Positions 31,901-41,431 of a stretch of DNA of 64,000 bases are shown piece after piece. The first letter of the stretch is position 1; the number at the start of each line of letters is the position of its first letter. A model generated the notes under the pieces. It saw nothing but the letters and a program-made list of their open reading frames with translations. It was not told the DNA's origin and ran no database searches. The stretch is from NCBI GenBank assembly GCA_047967505.1, contig CM106540.1; one strand, given 5' to 3'. A program made the position numbers and the translations under genes. Source of the DNA: Dipteris shenzhenensis (Eukaryota; Polypodiophyta; Polypodiopsida; Gleicheniales).

Positions 31901-32550
31901 GTACGGAGCTGATGGAGAAGATCCAAGGCTTGGACATGGCCAGGCAGAGAAACGAGAAGAAGATTGACAGATTTCATCATTTGAGGTCATCATAAAGGTC
32001 ATTGAAGGTATTCTCTTTGTTTTGAGTGGTGCTAAGGGCACATTAGCTCGCCATCAGGTATATCTCCCAAGCCTTTCTTTTTCGAGGCACTCTTTTGCGC
32101 TTCTTGAGAACCACAATTCAGGACTTGGGAAGATACAACATTGAGAGCCAGCCTCTTTCACTTGTTTACCTTGGTTCATTGATTGGTTGATCCTCTGTTC
32201 TTACAGAAAAGGGAAATACACGCTGCAAGTTGTTTTTACATGGGCCTTATTGCAACCGCTTGATCCTCATTCACGAAGAGCTACCCTCATGTAATTATAT
32301 ATTGTTATCCTCTCATAATGAGAGAAGTGCTTACAATAGCCAGGAGATCCTCTTACACTGAGACGAGCACCAGTTCCTTAGAGGTGGTTTCGGGTTCGAC
32401 AGGGAGCATCATCATCATCCTTGGTAGACTTCAAATAGAGATAAGGACCTAAGTCTTATTCCTATTTGTTTTGCTTCAATTAGAAAGTGTCAGGGCGTCA
32501 TTACCTCATTTGATTGATCTCTCTGAAAGCACACACGATACTCATATAGT
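28940..32550. other. 3.6 kb with no recognised gene
   Basis: All six frames give only short, featureless stretches (the longest, near 31623-31937 on the minus strand, shows no known motif). A 2 x 59-bp tandem duplication sits at 30754-30871. A D-D-N-D-E-D-E-E-E run precedes it. An open frame at 29121-29339 is plain in composition and cannot be assigned. Confidence 0.5.
30754..30871 (+). repeat. Two 59-bp tandem copies
   Basis: The unit GAATAAGAGGAGCAG... to ...ACATTAAGGAT occurs twice in direct succession with a single visible difference (GGATC against GAATC). The near identity indicates a recent duplication. Confidence 0.92.
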
Positions 32551-32599
32551 CTATGCGATATGTTAGTTAAGACACGCCAGGTCAGATCAATGAATGTCT

Positions 32600-33520
32600 C
32601 CTTCGAGAAGGTGCTAGGTTGGATGGAACCAACTTTAGGATCTAGAAATCAAAGCTTAAGAATATTCTCAATTCTCGAAAGTTGTGGGGTATAATTGATG
32701 GGACTGAAAAACGTCTAGGAGAGAATTACAAAAGTTATGATGAGAAGAGACAACATGCATATATTCTCATGAATCTGAGCATTAAGGATAACATAATCCC
32801 TGTTGTTAAAAACCTGAAAAACTCTAGTTGAAGCCTGGAAGAAATTGCAAACCACCTATGAGGATGCTAGTACGCAATAATCCTAGTCTTTAAAAAACGA
32901 TTGAGTAGGATTAGAATGAAAGAAGGTCAAAATGTAGATGACCATTTGAATCAACTCAAAGACGTGATGGATCAACTAGCAATGCTTGGTGAGAAGATCC
33001 CTATCCATGGATAAATGATCTTCTTCTCGATAGTCTTCTAGACTCGTGGGACAAGTTTGTCACCATGCTCTCTTACAGAGAGCATCCTCCCACCTTAGCT
33101 ACATGTTTCCTCATTACGGAGGAAACCAAAAGGTAGAGAAAGAAGTTAGGTAATCAGGATGATACATGCTTTATGGCTAAAAGTAAAAGATAAATTAGAA
33201 GCCCAGATTCAGCCCTAAACCTAAGCAAAAAATTCACTTCTTAGTGTCGACAAGATCATCATGAACAAAATGATACAAAGAAAAAATAACCTTGCTTTTA
33301 CCTTGGAAAGCCTAGCCACTTAGCTTCTGATGTTAAAAGAGAAAGGTAGATCTGGTTAAACGTGGCTCTAAGAGTAGTGGTTCAGACAACACTAATGAAG
33401 CCATGTACTAGACTAGTAATATGAGAAAGAAATAAGCTATCTCAAAACCAAATAAGTCTAGACAAGATTAGGAGTCATGGGTCATTGACTCCGACGACTC
33501 TAGTCAATTCACTCCACACA
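32600..33520 (+). pseudogene. Copia-1 gag and protease start
   Basis: Gag begins L-D-G-T-N-F-R-I-W-K-S-K-L, then L-W-G-I-I-D-G-T-E-K-R, both typical of Copia gag. L-M-N-L-S-I-K-D-N-I, L-K-D-V-M-D-Q-L-A-M-L-G-E-K-I-P and L-L-D-S-W-D-K-F-V-T-M-L-S-Y-R follow in shifting frames. A degraded knuckle (C-F-Y-L-G-K-P-S-H-L-A) lies near 33290-33330. The protease start W-V-I-D-S-D-D-S-S-Q-F-T-P-H ends exactly where the TIR element enters at 33521. The usual D-S-G triad is D-S-D here. Confidence 0.72.
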
Positions 33521-34287
33521 TTAGGGGAGAAATAGGGTCTCAAAAGGGCCTCGAATTAGTGTTTCCTAATTTCGAGGGATTAGAAAGTGATTTGAAGTGT
33601 ACAAATGAAAGTGCTCTGAAGTGTGGGGCAATGGTATGTTGAGGTGGCATGTTGCATTTACTATACTAGGTCCATAGGTGGTTTTGATTTGAAATAGATG
33701 GTTTTAGTTTGAAAAAGGAGAGGCAATACCATGGATTTTGGGAGAAAAACCACCACGTTTGGGGAGGGAGCACCATGTGGTGCCATGTGTCCCAAATTTG
33801 AAAAGGTGGGAGAGGGGATGCATTAAAGGCACACCATAGAAGTCAAAAAAGGTGGCTAGAGGAGAGGGGATGCATTTAAGGCGGCTGCAAGGGTCGGACA
33901 CTGTACAATGTGCAGAGGAGAGAGAAGATGCACGCTTGCCACGTGTACACCCAAAATTTGGGCACCATTTGGGGAAGAAGGGCACGCCCACCAAAAAGTA
34001 AATGCACATTTTGGCTACTAGCAAGAATTGAACCTCTGACCACTTTGGTACCCCCACTCTAACCACTAGGCCATTGAGCCAATTATGGAACTCCTCTTTG
34101 CCACGTTTTATATATTCTAATACGGCTTTTTGCTACTCCATCATAATTATTTCCAAAACCATGTATGGTTCACCAAAACCACCTTAGCCTCCGTTATGAC
34201 CCCTCCACATAGGATTGGATTATGAAAACTAATCCTTCACTAATCCATTCCTTATGAGGCCCATTTGAGACCCCAATTCTCCCCTAA
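33521..34287. mobile_element. TIR element (767 bp), non-autonomous
   Basis: The first 32 bases (TTAGGGGAGAAATAGGGTCTC...) match the reverse complement of the last 32 with 3 differences. The element interrupts the Copia-1 protease. Outside the repeats there is no transposase. A TA at each edge would fit a Tc1/mariner-type TA target, but this is not certain. It contains a tRNA-like segment (34013-34080). Confidence 0.75.
34013..34080 (-). other. tRNA-like sequence (SINE head or tRNA pseudogene)
   Basis: On the minus strand 68 bases begin GGCTCAA and end TAGCC, so their first four and last four pair. They carry a good A box (TGGCCTAGTGG, 34073-34063) and a good B box (GGTTCAATTCT, 34034-34024) at tRNA spacing. 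The T-arm pairs poorly and no CCA follows, so a working tRNA is unlikely. It sits inside a DNA-type TIR element. Confidence 0.6.
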
Positions 34288-34539
34288 TGCAATGAGTGGT
34301 TTTCTCAATTCAAGAAAAGTGGTAGTGATCATGTCAACTAGGAGACTCTAGACTTCATTAGAATCAAGGGTACTGGTAATATACCAATACAAATGCTGAT
34401 TAAAGATACATGGGACATACATAACTTTTTGTAGAGGGAATTGAGAAACAAGGTCTTTATAAATTGACATCATCTATATCTTACTTAAAGGCCTACATCT
34501 CTCAATTGAGCAAGAAATAAATCTTGTGGCATGAAAATT

Positions 34540-35050
34540 TTCACCATCCTTCCTCAGCTCCCTCTTCGTCAGAACCTCCTTCTTCAGCGGGCCCAAAAGT
34601 CACCTCGACTGCAATAGTGGATCCTAACCGGATCATTTCTCCTCTTGTGCATCCCTTCAAGAGGCCAATTTCGCATGCAGATCCTTCCACTGTCTCATAC
34701 AAGGTTCGTCGAGAAGCACATATTGGATGAATTCAGGGAAAGAATGTGTAACCTCATCGCCTCTCCACCAGCTCTTATTGCCGCTCCTCTAATTCCTTAC
34801 GCCTCTCCGTCAAATCCCGTTGAAGTCAAAGAAGAACTAGCCTAGATGTTTATCTTACGAGAAAATCTTCTCGGAGTAGTTGATGTTCTATTACCTTCCT
34901 GATGTCTATATGTGTGCACTCACGTTTCCCTCCTGTGATAGTGTGTATGATGCCTATCAGAGAAAGTTTTTCTGCTGATAACGCACTGTTGTATAAAATC
35001 TTTTGATATTGTAATAAAACCCTCATTTTTGGGGGAAAAAAATTCACCAT
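34540..35050 (+). repeat. Target duplication around the retrocopy (TTCACCAT)
   Basis: TTCACCAT at 34540-34547 recurs at 35043-35050, with A/T-rich bases extending the similarity to the left. Closing the gap restores W-H-E-N-F-H-H-L-N-M-Q-G in Copia-1, the start of its integrase zinc-binding part. Confidence 0.85.
34548..35042 (+). pseudogene. Polyadenylated retrocopy of an unidentified transcript (495 bp)
   Basis: The insert ends with GTAATAAAA about 20 bases before an A-run (GGGGGAAAAAAA), that is, a polyadenylation signal and tail, and is flanked by target duplications. Its first 300 bases read as a Ser/Pro-rich protein tail: P-S-S-S-E-P-P-S-S-A-G, P-F-K-R-P-I-S-H-A-D-P-S-T-V-S-Y and, after a frame change, L-D-E-F-R-E-R-M-C-N-L-I-A-S, ending E-V-K-E-E-L-A-stop. 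About 190 bases resembling a 3' untranslated region follow. The parent is not recognised. It could be a processed pseudogene or the 3' end of a LINE/SINE. Confidence 0.65.
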
Positions 35051-35980
35051 TTGAACATGCAAGGCCTAGCTCTCATGAAAAGGAAAGGTTTTGTGAATGG
35101 CTTGCCTCATCTTTGCCAAGAGAAGATAATTTGTAAAGGATATATCATGGAAAATCACAGCCATGAAAACTTCTTGATGAAAGATTCGTGAAAGAAAGAT
35201 ACCCTTGAGCCGATACACTTTGATCTATGAGGTCCTTTGAATACCAAATTAGTAGAAGATAAGGTTTACTTCCTAACATTCATAAATAACGATTCTAGGA
35301 AGAGATGGGCGTACTTCTTAAAGGAGAAGTGTAATTCCCTTAAGATCAAGGAATTCATGGCCATGGTTGAAAACAAAACTAGCAAGCATGCTAAGGCTCT
35401 TAGATCAGATAAAGGGGGAGAATTTGAGTTTGCAAAATTTATTGCCTTTTATAAAGAGAGGGGCATTGAAAGACAACACTCTACTTTTCATACTCCCGAA
35501 CAAGACAGTGTTGTTGAGAGCATGAACCGTACTCTAGGTGAGAAACCAGGAGTATGATGAAAGCCTTTAATATACAAAATATTTGTGGGACAAAGCAATA
35601 AATACAACTACTTAACTTCATACCAGAGTGCTACGAAAGCCATACTAAACAAAACTCCTAAAGTGGCATTTACAATAGTAAATCCTAGATTAGATCACCG
35701 AAGAATATTTGGCTACATGGCTTACACTCATATCTCTAATGCCAATTGAAGAAAATTGGATAATAAATCAATTGAAGGTAGATTTGTTGGCTATGATGAT
35801 GATCACAAGGCCTATAGGCTTAGGAATTTTGAAGCATGCGATTTCATCACTAGCAACGATGTGATCTTTGATGAAGGAGGAACTGGTTATACTTCAAAAC
35901 AAGATATGTCATTCTATCCTATCATCGATCAAGTGATAAAAAGAGAGATTGAACCATTTATTGCTAAACAACCTTCATAA
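35051..35980 (+). pseudogene. Copia-1 integrase
   Basis: After the restored zinc-binding histidines come G-L-P-H-L-C and C-K-G, then P-I-H-F-D-L. The core 35237-35557 shows F-I-N-N-D-S-R-K-R-W-A-Y-F-L-K, A-L-R-S-D-K-G-G-E-F-E-F (second Asp), and V-V-E-S-M-N-R-T-L (Glu; usually A-E-R-x-N-R-T). The D-D-E acids are preserved in form. A stop precedes 35570. The C-terminal part 35756-35980 reads F-V-G-Y-D-D-D-H-K-A-Y-R-L, then N-D-V-I-F-D-E, the standard end of the Copia integrase. Confidence 0.88.
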
Positions 35981-36039
35981 GATACTAGTGAGGGCAAGTT
36001 ATCAATGAGCCCTCAACTAGTGCGGAAGGACTTAGAAGA

Positions 36040-36912
36040 TCTATAAGGATGCGAAGGGCACTTGATAGGCTCAATGTGAGCCATGCATTAATGACCACTA
36101 TGAAAGATAGAGCTGAGCCTGATGAATATGAGGATGTCAAGGATAAACCCAAGTGGTAGGAAGCCATGAAAGAGGAGTATGATAGTATAATACAAAATAA
36201 AACTTGGGAGTTAGTAGATTTACCATCGGTAAAAAATTGGGCCCATCAAACTAAAATGAAGAGTGATGTAAGTGTGGAAAAGTATAAATCAAAGGCTAGT
36301 TGCAAAGATGCCCAAAAAGAAGACATTGACTATGATCAGACCTTTGCGCTAGTAGCCAAACATAATATTACCATATTGATAGTAGCCTTTGCCAATTGTT
36401 ACCACTGGCCTCTTTATTAAACGGATGTTAAAACTTCTCGAATTGGTGATCTAAAAGCAAATGGCTATATGGACCAAGCACGTGGGTTTGAGGCTAAAGG
36501 GAAGGAGAAAAAGGTTTGCAAGCTACAAAAAGCTCTGTATGGTTTGAAACAAGAACCTCATCCTTGGTAAATTGATGAACATTGTACTGAAAAAGGATTT
36601 AATAGGACTTGGTTAGATTATAATCTATATACAAAGCATGATAAAATAGGCAATATAGTTCTCATTGCCTTGTATGTTGTTGACATTGTTATTACCGATA
36701 ATAATGAGGAACGGATGAAATAGGCCAAGCAGGACCTTAACAAAGCCTTTGATATGAAAGATATGAGTTTTGGAGAGACCACGATGAAATGGTCATATGC
36801 CAAACCAAGTATGCCAATGAAAGCCTCAAACGGTTTGATATGGAGGATGAATATAGATGAGAAATTATTGAAAGACCAACATAGTCCTAGAGTAGATGGC
36901 ACCTTATATAGG
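36040..36912 (+). pseudogene. Copia-1 reverse transcriptase
   Basis: The RT opens with P-K-W then E-A-M-K-E-E-Y-D-S-I-I-Q-N-K-T-W-E-L-V, followed by F-A-L-V-A-K and, after a stop, V-C-K-L-Q-K-A-L-Y-G-L-K-Q near 36515-36550. The active-site stretch is L-I-A-L-Y-V-V-D-I-V-I-T-D (36665-36700), where the first Asp of YVDD is Val. It ends where Copia-2 entered, in A/T-rich DNA at 36912. Its RNase H continues at 44081. Several stops and the lost active site make it inactive. Confidence 0.85.
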
Positions 36913-36917
36913 TAGCT
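36913..36917 (+). repeat. Left target duplication of Copia-2 (TAGCT)
   Basis: TAGCT here is repeated at 44076-44080 on the other side of Copia-2. Five bases is the normal length for Copia integrases. Confidence 0.88.
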
Positions 36918-37148
36918 TGACAAAATATAAAGAGGGGAGAGGAGAAGAGTAGAGATGAGGAGAGAGGGCATAGCTAGAGAGCACACTACAAATGACTAAC
37001 TGTACACTAGATTTAGTTGAAAATGTAGAATATATACAAAACCATTTAGGGTTAGGGTTAGGGTATCCAACCCTTTCCTTTATAGCACTCTATAAGTGTT
37101 AGTGCTATTCACATATGATCACATGATGTTGAGAGTGATTTCTCAACA
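36918..37148 (-). repeat. Copia-2 3' LTR (231 bp)
   Basis: On the minus strand it begins TGTTGAGA and ends TTGTCA. A purine tract (AAGGAAAGG) precedes it at 37149-37157. It contains TTTAGGGTTAGGGTTAGGG near 37047-37065; the other LTR lacks this, so it arose by local change. Confidence 0.92.
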
Positions 37149-37349
37149 CCTTTCCTTAAAATCAACATCACGAAGTAGGACTTCCCTCAAGATGATGATT
37201 CTTGGGAATTGAAGAAGGACTGAATATTATATTCCATCACATCCCTTTAATGGGAATGTCCTTCCTCTATGTCAAAGCAAGAGCTTGTCGGTGTTTCTCG
37301 TAAAGCTCTTTACTGAGGAGTTTGGTAAAGATGTCTGCAACATTCTCTT

Positions 37350-37930
37350 TGCTATCACAATGCTGCAGAGTCTGATGTCACCAAGTAACACTCTTTCTCT
37401 GATGAAGTGCTCTCTGACATCAATGTGCTTTGTCTTGGAGTGATATACTGGATTTTGACCAATGCTTGAGCCGATTGATTATCACAGTATATTGTTGTTG
37501 GTTTTGACTCATCAAAGTAATCTATTTTTGATAATAGTCTTCTAAGCCATATAGTCTTACATGCACCTGTAGTGAGTGCTCTATATTTTGCTTCAGTCGA
37601 AGACAAAGAAACAATTGGCTGTTTGTTTGCCAACCATGATATAGCACCTTGACCAAGAAAAAATGCATATCTCTATGTTGATCTCATGGTCTCATGATCT
37701 CCAGCATAGTCATTGTCACAGTATCCATGCAACCTTGGATGACTTTCTTTGTATTCTATCCCAAACTGTCTTGTACCTTTGATGTATCTCAAGACTCTTT
37801 TGGTTGCATTCCAGTGAGACTATTTGGGATTTAACATAAACTGTGCTAGTGAACTTACTGCATAATAAATATATGGCCGTGTGATAGTAGTCAGATATAT
37901 AAGAGATCCGATGAGCTGCCTGTAGTATCT
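37350..37930 (-). pseudogene. Copia-2 RNase H
   Basis: The minus strand reads A-V-S-S-L-A-Q-F-M, a stop, S-H-W-N-A-T-K-R-V-L-R-Y-I-K-G-T and Y-C-D-N-D-Y-A-G-D, then A-N-K-Q-P-I-V-S-L-S-S-T-E-A-K-Y-R-A-L. These are the standard Copia RNase H landmarks (the first Asp near 37725, the Glu in S-T-E-A-K-Y). I-Y-C-D-N-Q-S-A follows. The copy at 12724-12783 was derived from a relative of its first part. Confidence 0.85.
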
Positions 37931-37931
37931 T

Positions 37932-38640
37932 TTATTGACTGTAGGCTTTTCTGAATCTTTTGTTAAGTTTCAAACTCTGTTCCATTGGAGTGGCTGCAAT
38001 CTTGCAACCCGCCATATGAAACTCCTTCAGGAGACTGTCAACATACTTGAGCTGACTCATAAAGGTGCTGTTTAAATCTCTCCAGAACTCAATACCAAGA
38101 CAATAGTGCATAAGTCCAAGATCTTTCATGTTAAACTCTGTAGATAAGTATTGTTTTAGCTTTTCGATGAAGTTATCCTTGCTTCCAATCATAATCAGAT
38201 CATCTACATACAAAAGTGCAATAGTAATGTCTTCCCCTTGAACTTTGTAGTAGAGAGTATGATCTGCATTGAATTTCATGTATCCCAGATCAATAAAATA
38301 CTTGTCGATTCTGTTGTGCTTTAAGCTGTAGAGAATCTTTTGGAGATGGCAAACCTTATTCTCCTTTCTTGGTTCAACATAACATGCTGGTTGTTGCATG
38401 TAGACTTCCTTGTCTAGGTAACCATTGAGAAATGCATTTTTGACATCGAGCTGATACACATTCTATCTGCTGAGTGTCGCTAGTGATATCAAGAACCGTA
38501 TGGAATCCATATTTGCTACTGGAGCATAAGTCTCATCATAATCTTGACCATATTGTTGTGCAAATCCTTTTGTAACTAATCTGGCTTTGTATCTTTGAAT
38601 ACTTCCATCTGGATTGTACTTCACTTTGTATACTCATTTG
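37932..38640 (-). pseudogene. Copia-2 reverse transcriptase
   Basis: The 176-codon stretch 38459-37932 begins Y-Q-L-D-V-K-N-A-F-L-N-G-Y-L (catalytic Asp at residue 5) and includes V-C-H-L-Q-K-I-L-Y-S-L-K and A-L-L-Y-V-D-D-L-I-M (YVDD at 84-87, intact), then M-K-D-L-G. Between S-L-K and the next helix about seven residues, including the usual Q-A-P-R-x-W, are missing. The N-terminal RT part (38640-38470) has a stop. Confidence 0.9.
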
Positions 38641-38979
38641 TTTGCTATGGCCTTATTTCCTAGTGGAAGGTCGCATAAATCCCAAGTATTATTCTTGTAC
38701 AAAGCTTCCATTTCTTCATTCATAGCAGTTTGCCATTCTGGCTTGTCTATTGCATCTTTGAAGTACACTGGCTCTTTTGTAGCCATGATGATAGTCATAG
38801 GAGCATAGTTAGTGGTTTCAACCTGAATTGCTTTGCCTTTATAAGCATATGTCCATTTGACCGGTGGTCTGCTTTCCCTAGTAGATCTTTTGAGTTACTA
38901 TGGCTCTGCTTGGGGTGTTTCCGGTAACTCATGTTCTTCTTCATCAACCTTTTTTGTAGATGACTGTGAAAACGGTGCG

Positions 38980-39960
38980 TCTATCTCCTATGTATTTGAG
39001 GTTTTCCATTCTGATTCCTCATCAAAGATTACATCTCTGGAGATAATGACCTTGCGGTTGATGGGATCATATAACTTGTATGCTTTGCTTTCTTCACTAT
39101 AGCCAACCATGATGCATTTGCATGACTTCGCATCCGATTTCCTACGATGATCATCATGTATGTGGGCATATGCTATGCAATCAAATATGCGGTGATGCCC
39201 AATGTGTGGCTTGTGTCCAATGAATGCTTCATAAGATGTCATACCCTGTATCAGTTTGGTAAAAAGTCGATTAAGCAAGTAGTTTGTAGTGGCTATTGCC
39301 TCTGACCAATACTGATATGGAAGATGCTTCTTACCAAGCATTGCTCTAGCATTGTTTGCTAAAGTACCATTCTTCCTTTCAGCTCTTGCATTCTGCTGAG
39401 GAGTATCTACACAAGTGAATTGTCTTCGAATGCTGTGACTTCAGTAAAAGTTCATGAATGTTGAAGACATATGTTCACCTCCTCTATCTGATCCCATGCC
39501 TTTGATCTTTCTGCCTGTCTGGTTTTCTACCATGGCTTTGAATTCTTGAAATTTGGAAAACACTTCAGATTTCTCTTTTTAGAAAGTAGACCCAACATAT
39601 CTATTGTAGTCGTCGATGAAAGTCAAGTGGTAAAGTGAATCATTGATGCTACGAGTCTGGGCATAACCCCATACATTTGTATGCATCAAATCAAGAATAT
39701 CTCTTGCTCGAGAGGTGCTTCTGCCAAAGTTGCTTTGCTTTTGTTTGCCGAAGAAGCATGCTTCTCAAAATTTTCCAAGAAACTGTAGCTTTGGAATCCT
39801 GATTGCCATATTCTGATTTCTGAGATCTAGCAAGCTCTTGAAATTGACATGACCATATCTCTTGTGTAATTTTGTAGATAGTGGCATCTGTTGCGGTTGA
39901 GCTGACATGGCATGTAAATCTTATACTATAGCTAGCATTCTGTACAAGCGTCCTTCCTTG
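38980..39960 (-). pseudogene. Copia-2 integrase
   Basis: From about 39900 down, the zinc-binding H-K-R-Y-G-H part, then the core with K-P-L/D-L-M-H, a W-V-Y-F-L-K step and G-S-D-R-G-G pass in fragments with stops. The C-terminal 118-codon stretch 39341-38988 is open: Y-Q-Y-W-S-E-A-I-A-T, N-Y-L-L-N-R, Y-E-A-F-I-G-H-K-P and M-V-G-Y-S-E-E-S-K-A-Y-K-L-Y-D-P, then S-R-D-V-I-F-D-E. It is clearly a Copia integrase end. Confidence 0.82.
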
Positions 39961-40239
39961 ACTCCTTTTCCTACTAGCTGAAATCTTCTAGATTTTGTCT
40001 CTGATAGTGCATTCATCTCCGTCGAAGATGACTCGGTAGTTGTGTTCCGTCATTTGACCTACTGACAAGAGGTTTTTGCTGAGCTTTAGAACATAGAGTA
40101 CATCCTTCACCAATCCTTTTTGTATTAGTGAAATTGTTCATAGGGATAATGCGTGTCCCTTGAACTGGATTTAGTATATTATCTCCTGTGTAGATGACAT
40201 TGTTTCAACCTTCTAATGGTTTCATCTTTGTGAACCATT

Positions 40240-40560
40240 CTTGATGATTTGTCATGTGAGATGATGCACCACTGTCGATGTACCAAGGATCCTGTTTTGC
40301 TTGGTCGACTTGATAGCTGAAATCCTCTAGGTACACTATATCAGTCTTCTGTATTTCCTCGTTTGCAAGAAATATATTCCCATGTTCATTTGCATAATGA
40401 TTGTGACTAGAATGTCCACCACGATGATTTTCTCTTTCGCAAAAATTTCCTCGATTGCTACTTGATTGATCGCCTTGGTTGTACTGCTTCTTGCGGGGAA
40501 ATCTCTTTCATAGTGTCAAACTTATGACAGTAGTTGCACTAGATGTTTGACATGTTGGTG
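40240..40560 (-). pseudogene. Copia-2 protease and zinc-knuckle region
   Basis: The minus strand reads W-Y-I-D-S-G-A-S-S-H-M-T-N-H-Q-E-W-F near 40290-40240, the Copia protease motif with D-S-G intact. Upstream (40560-40400) lie a Gly/His/Asn-rich stretch and a probable degraded CCHC knuckle in another frame. Stops are present on both sides. Confidence 0.78.
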
Positions 40561-40578
40561 GAGTCCTTGGAATCTTCC

Positions 40579-41431
40579 TCAATTGGAATGATTTCCTCTT
40601 TGCTGATTCTGATGTTGGTGAGGATGATGCTGACTTTGTTGATGATGATCACTTCGCTGGAATGATCTACCTCTGCCTCTGACTTTGTCTGAAGTTGTGA
40701 ATGCCTGATCATTAGAATGACCTTTGCGTGCATGAATCGCTTGAGTCTTGAGTTCTTCACCAACTAAGACTGACTGAAGTTCTTCTAGTGTTGAAATTTG
40801 CCGTTGGATGGCAATACTCTGGACTAGATTCTTGTATTCCTCTCTTAGTCCATTCAAGATAACTTGAACCATTTCTATTGGATTCATAGTCTCTCTTGCT
40901 GCTGGGAGTTGATTGTTGTAGTCTTTGATCTTGAGTACATAAGCATGACTGATTTTATTGCTGTTGTGAAAACTCTGATTGATTTGGTTTCTCAGTGTGG
41001 GAATCCTGGAAGTGTTCTTGGACTCAAAGAGAGCTATGAACATATCCCATTCTTCTTTTGATGTCTTGACGGTGTTGAGATGTCTTAGCATGACATCTTG
41101 CACATTCTGCTTGATCACATGATATGCATACTTATCTTTCTTATCCCATTTGCCTGTGCTCGCAAAAAATGGCAAGATTTGCTACAGGTGCGGAAACTAT
41201 TTGTGTAGCTGGAGATCCCGCTATAGATCCTGTAGTTGGTGCTATGACAACAGGTGGAGTAGAGCTACTACTGGTTGGACCATCCAATGGTCCAGATATA
41301 GATCCATCAACATACTTCCATTTGTCCTGAGGTACAAGAATGGTCTCCATTCGGTATTTCCATGAGCCAGAATTGGAGTTGTCTAGCTTAGCAGTAGATA
41401 CCTCTAGATTGAGGTTGCTAGTCATAGACAT
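40579..41431 (-). pseudogene. Copia-2 gag
   Basis: Two overlapping frames encode it. 41431-41141 starts M-S-M-T-S-N-L-N-L-E-V, then L-D-N-S-N-S-G-S-W-K-Y-R-M-E and W-K-Y-V-D-G-S (the L-x-G-x-N-(F/Y)-x-x-W pattern). 41175-40579 continues W-D-K-K-D-K-Y-A-Y, T-S-K-E-E-W-D-M-F, P-I-E-M-V-Q-V-I-L-N-G-L and ends in a Gly/Arg/His/Gln-rich tail. A frameshift near 41150 separates them. The second frame is 199 codons without a stop. Confidence 0.88.

Noticed and set aside
34013-34080. A functional tRNA gene
   Set aside because: T-stem and anticodon arm do not fold well and it lies inside a transposon; kept only as tRNA-like.
37047-37065. TTTAGGGTTAGGGTTAGGG in the Copia-2 LTR as a telomere repeat
   Set aside because: The other LTR has diverged bases at the same place, so this is local change inside an LTR and only about three units long.
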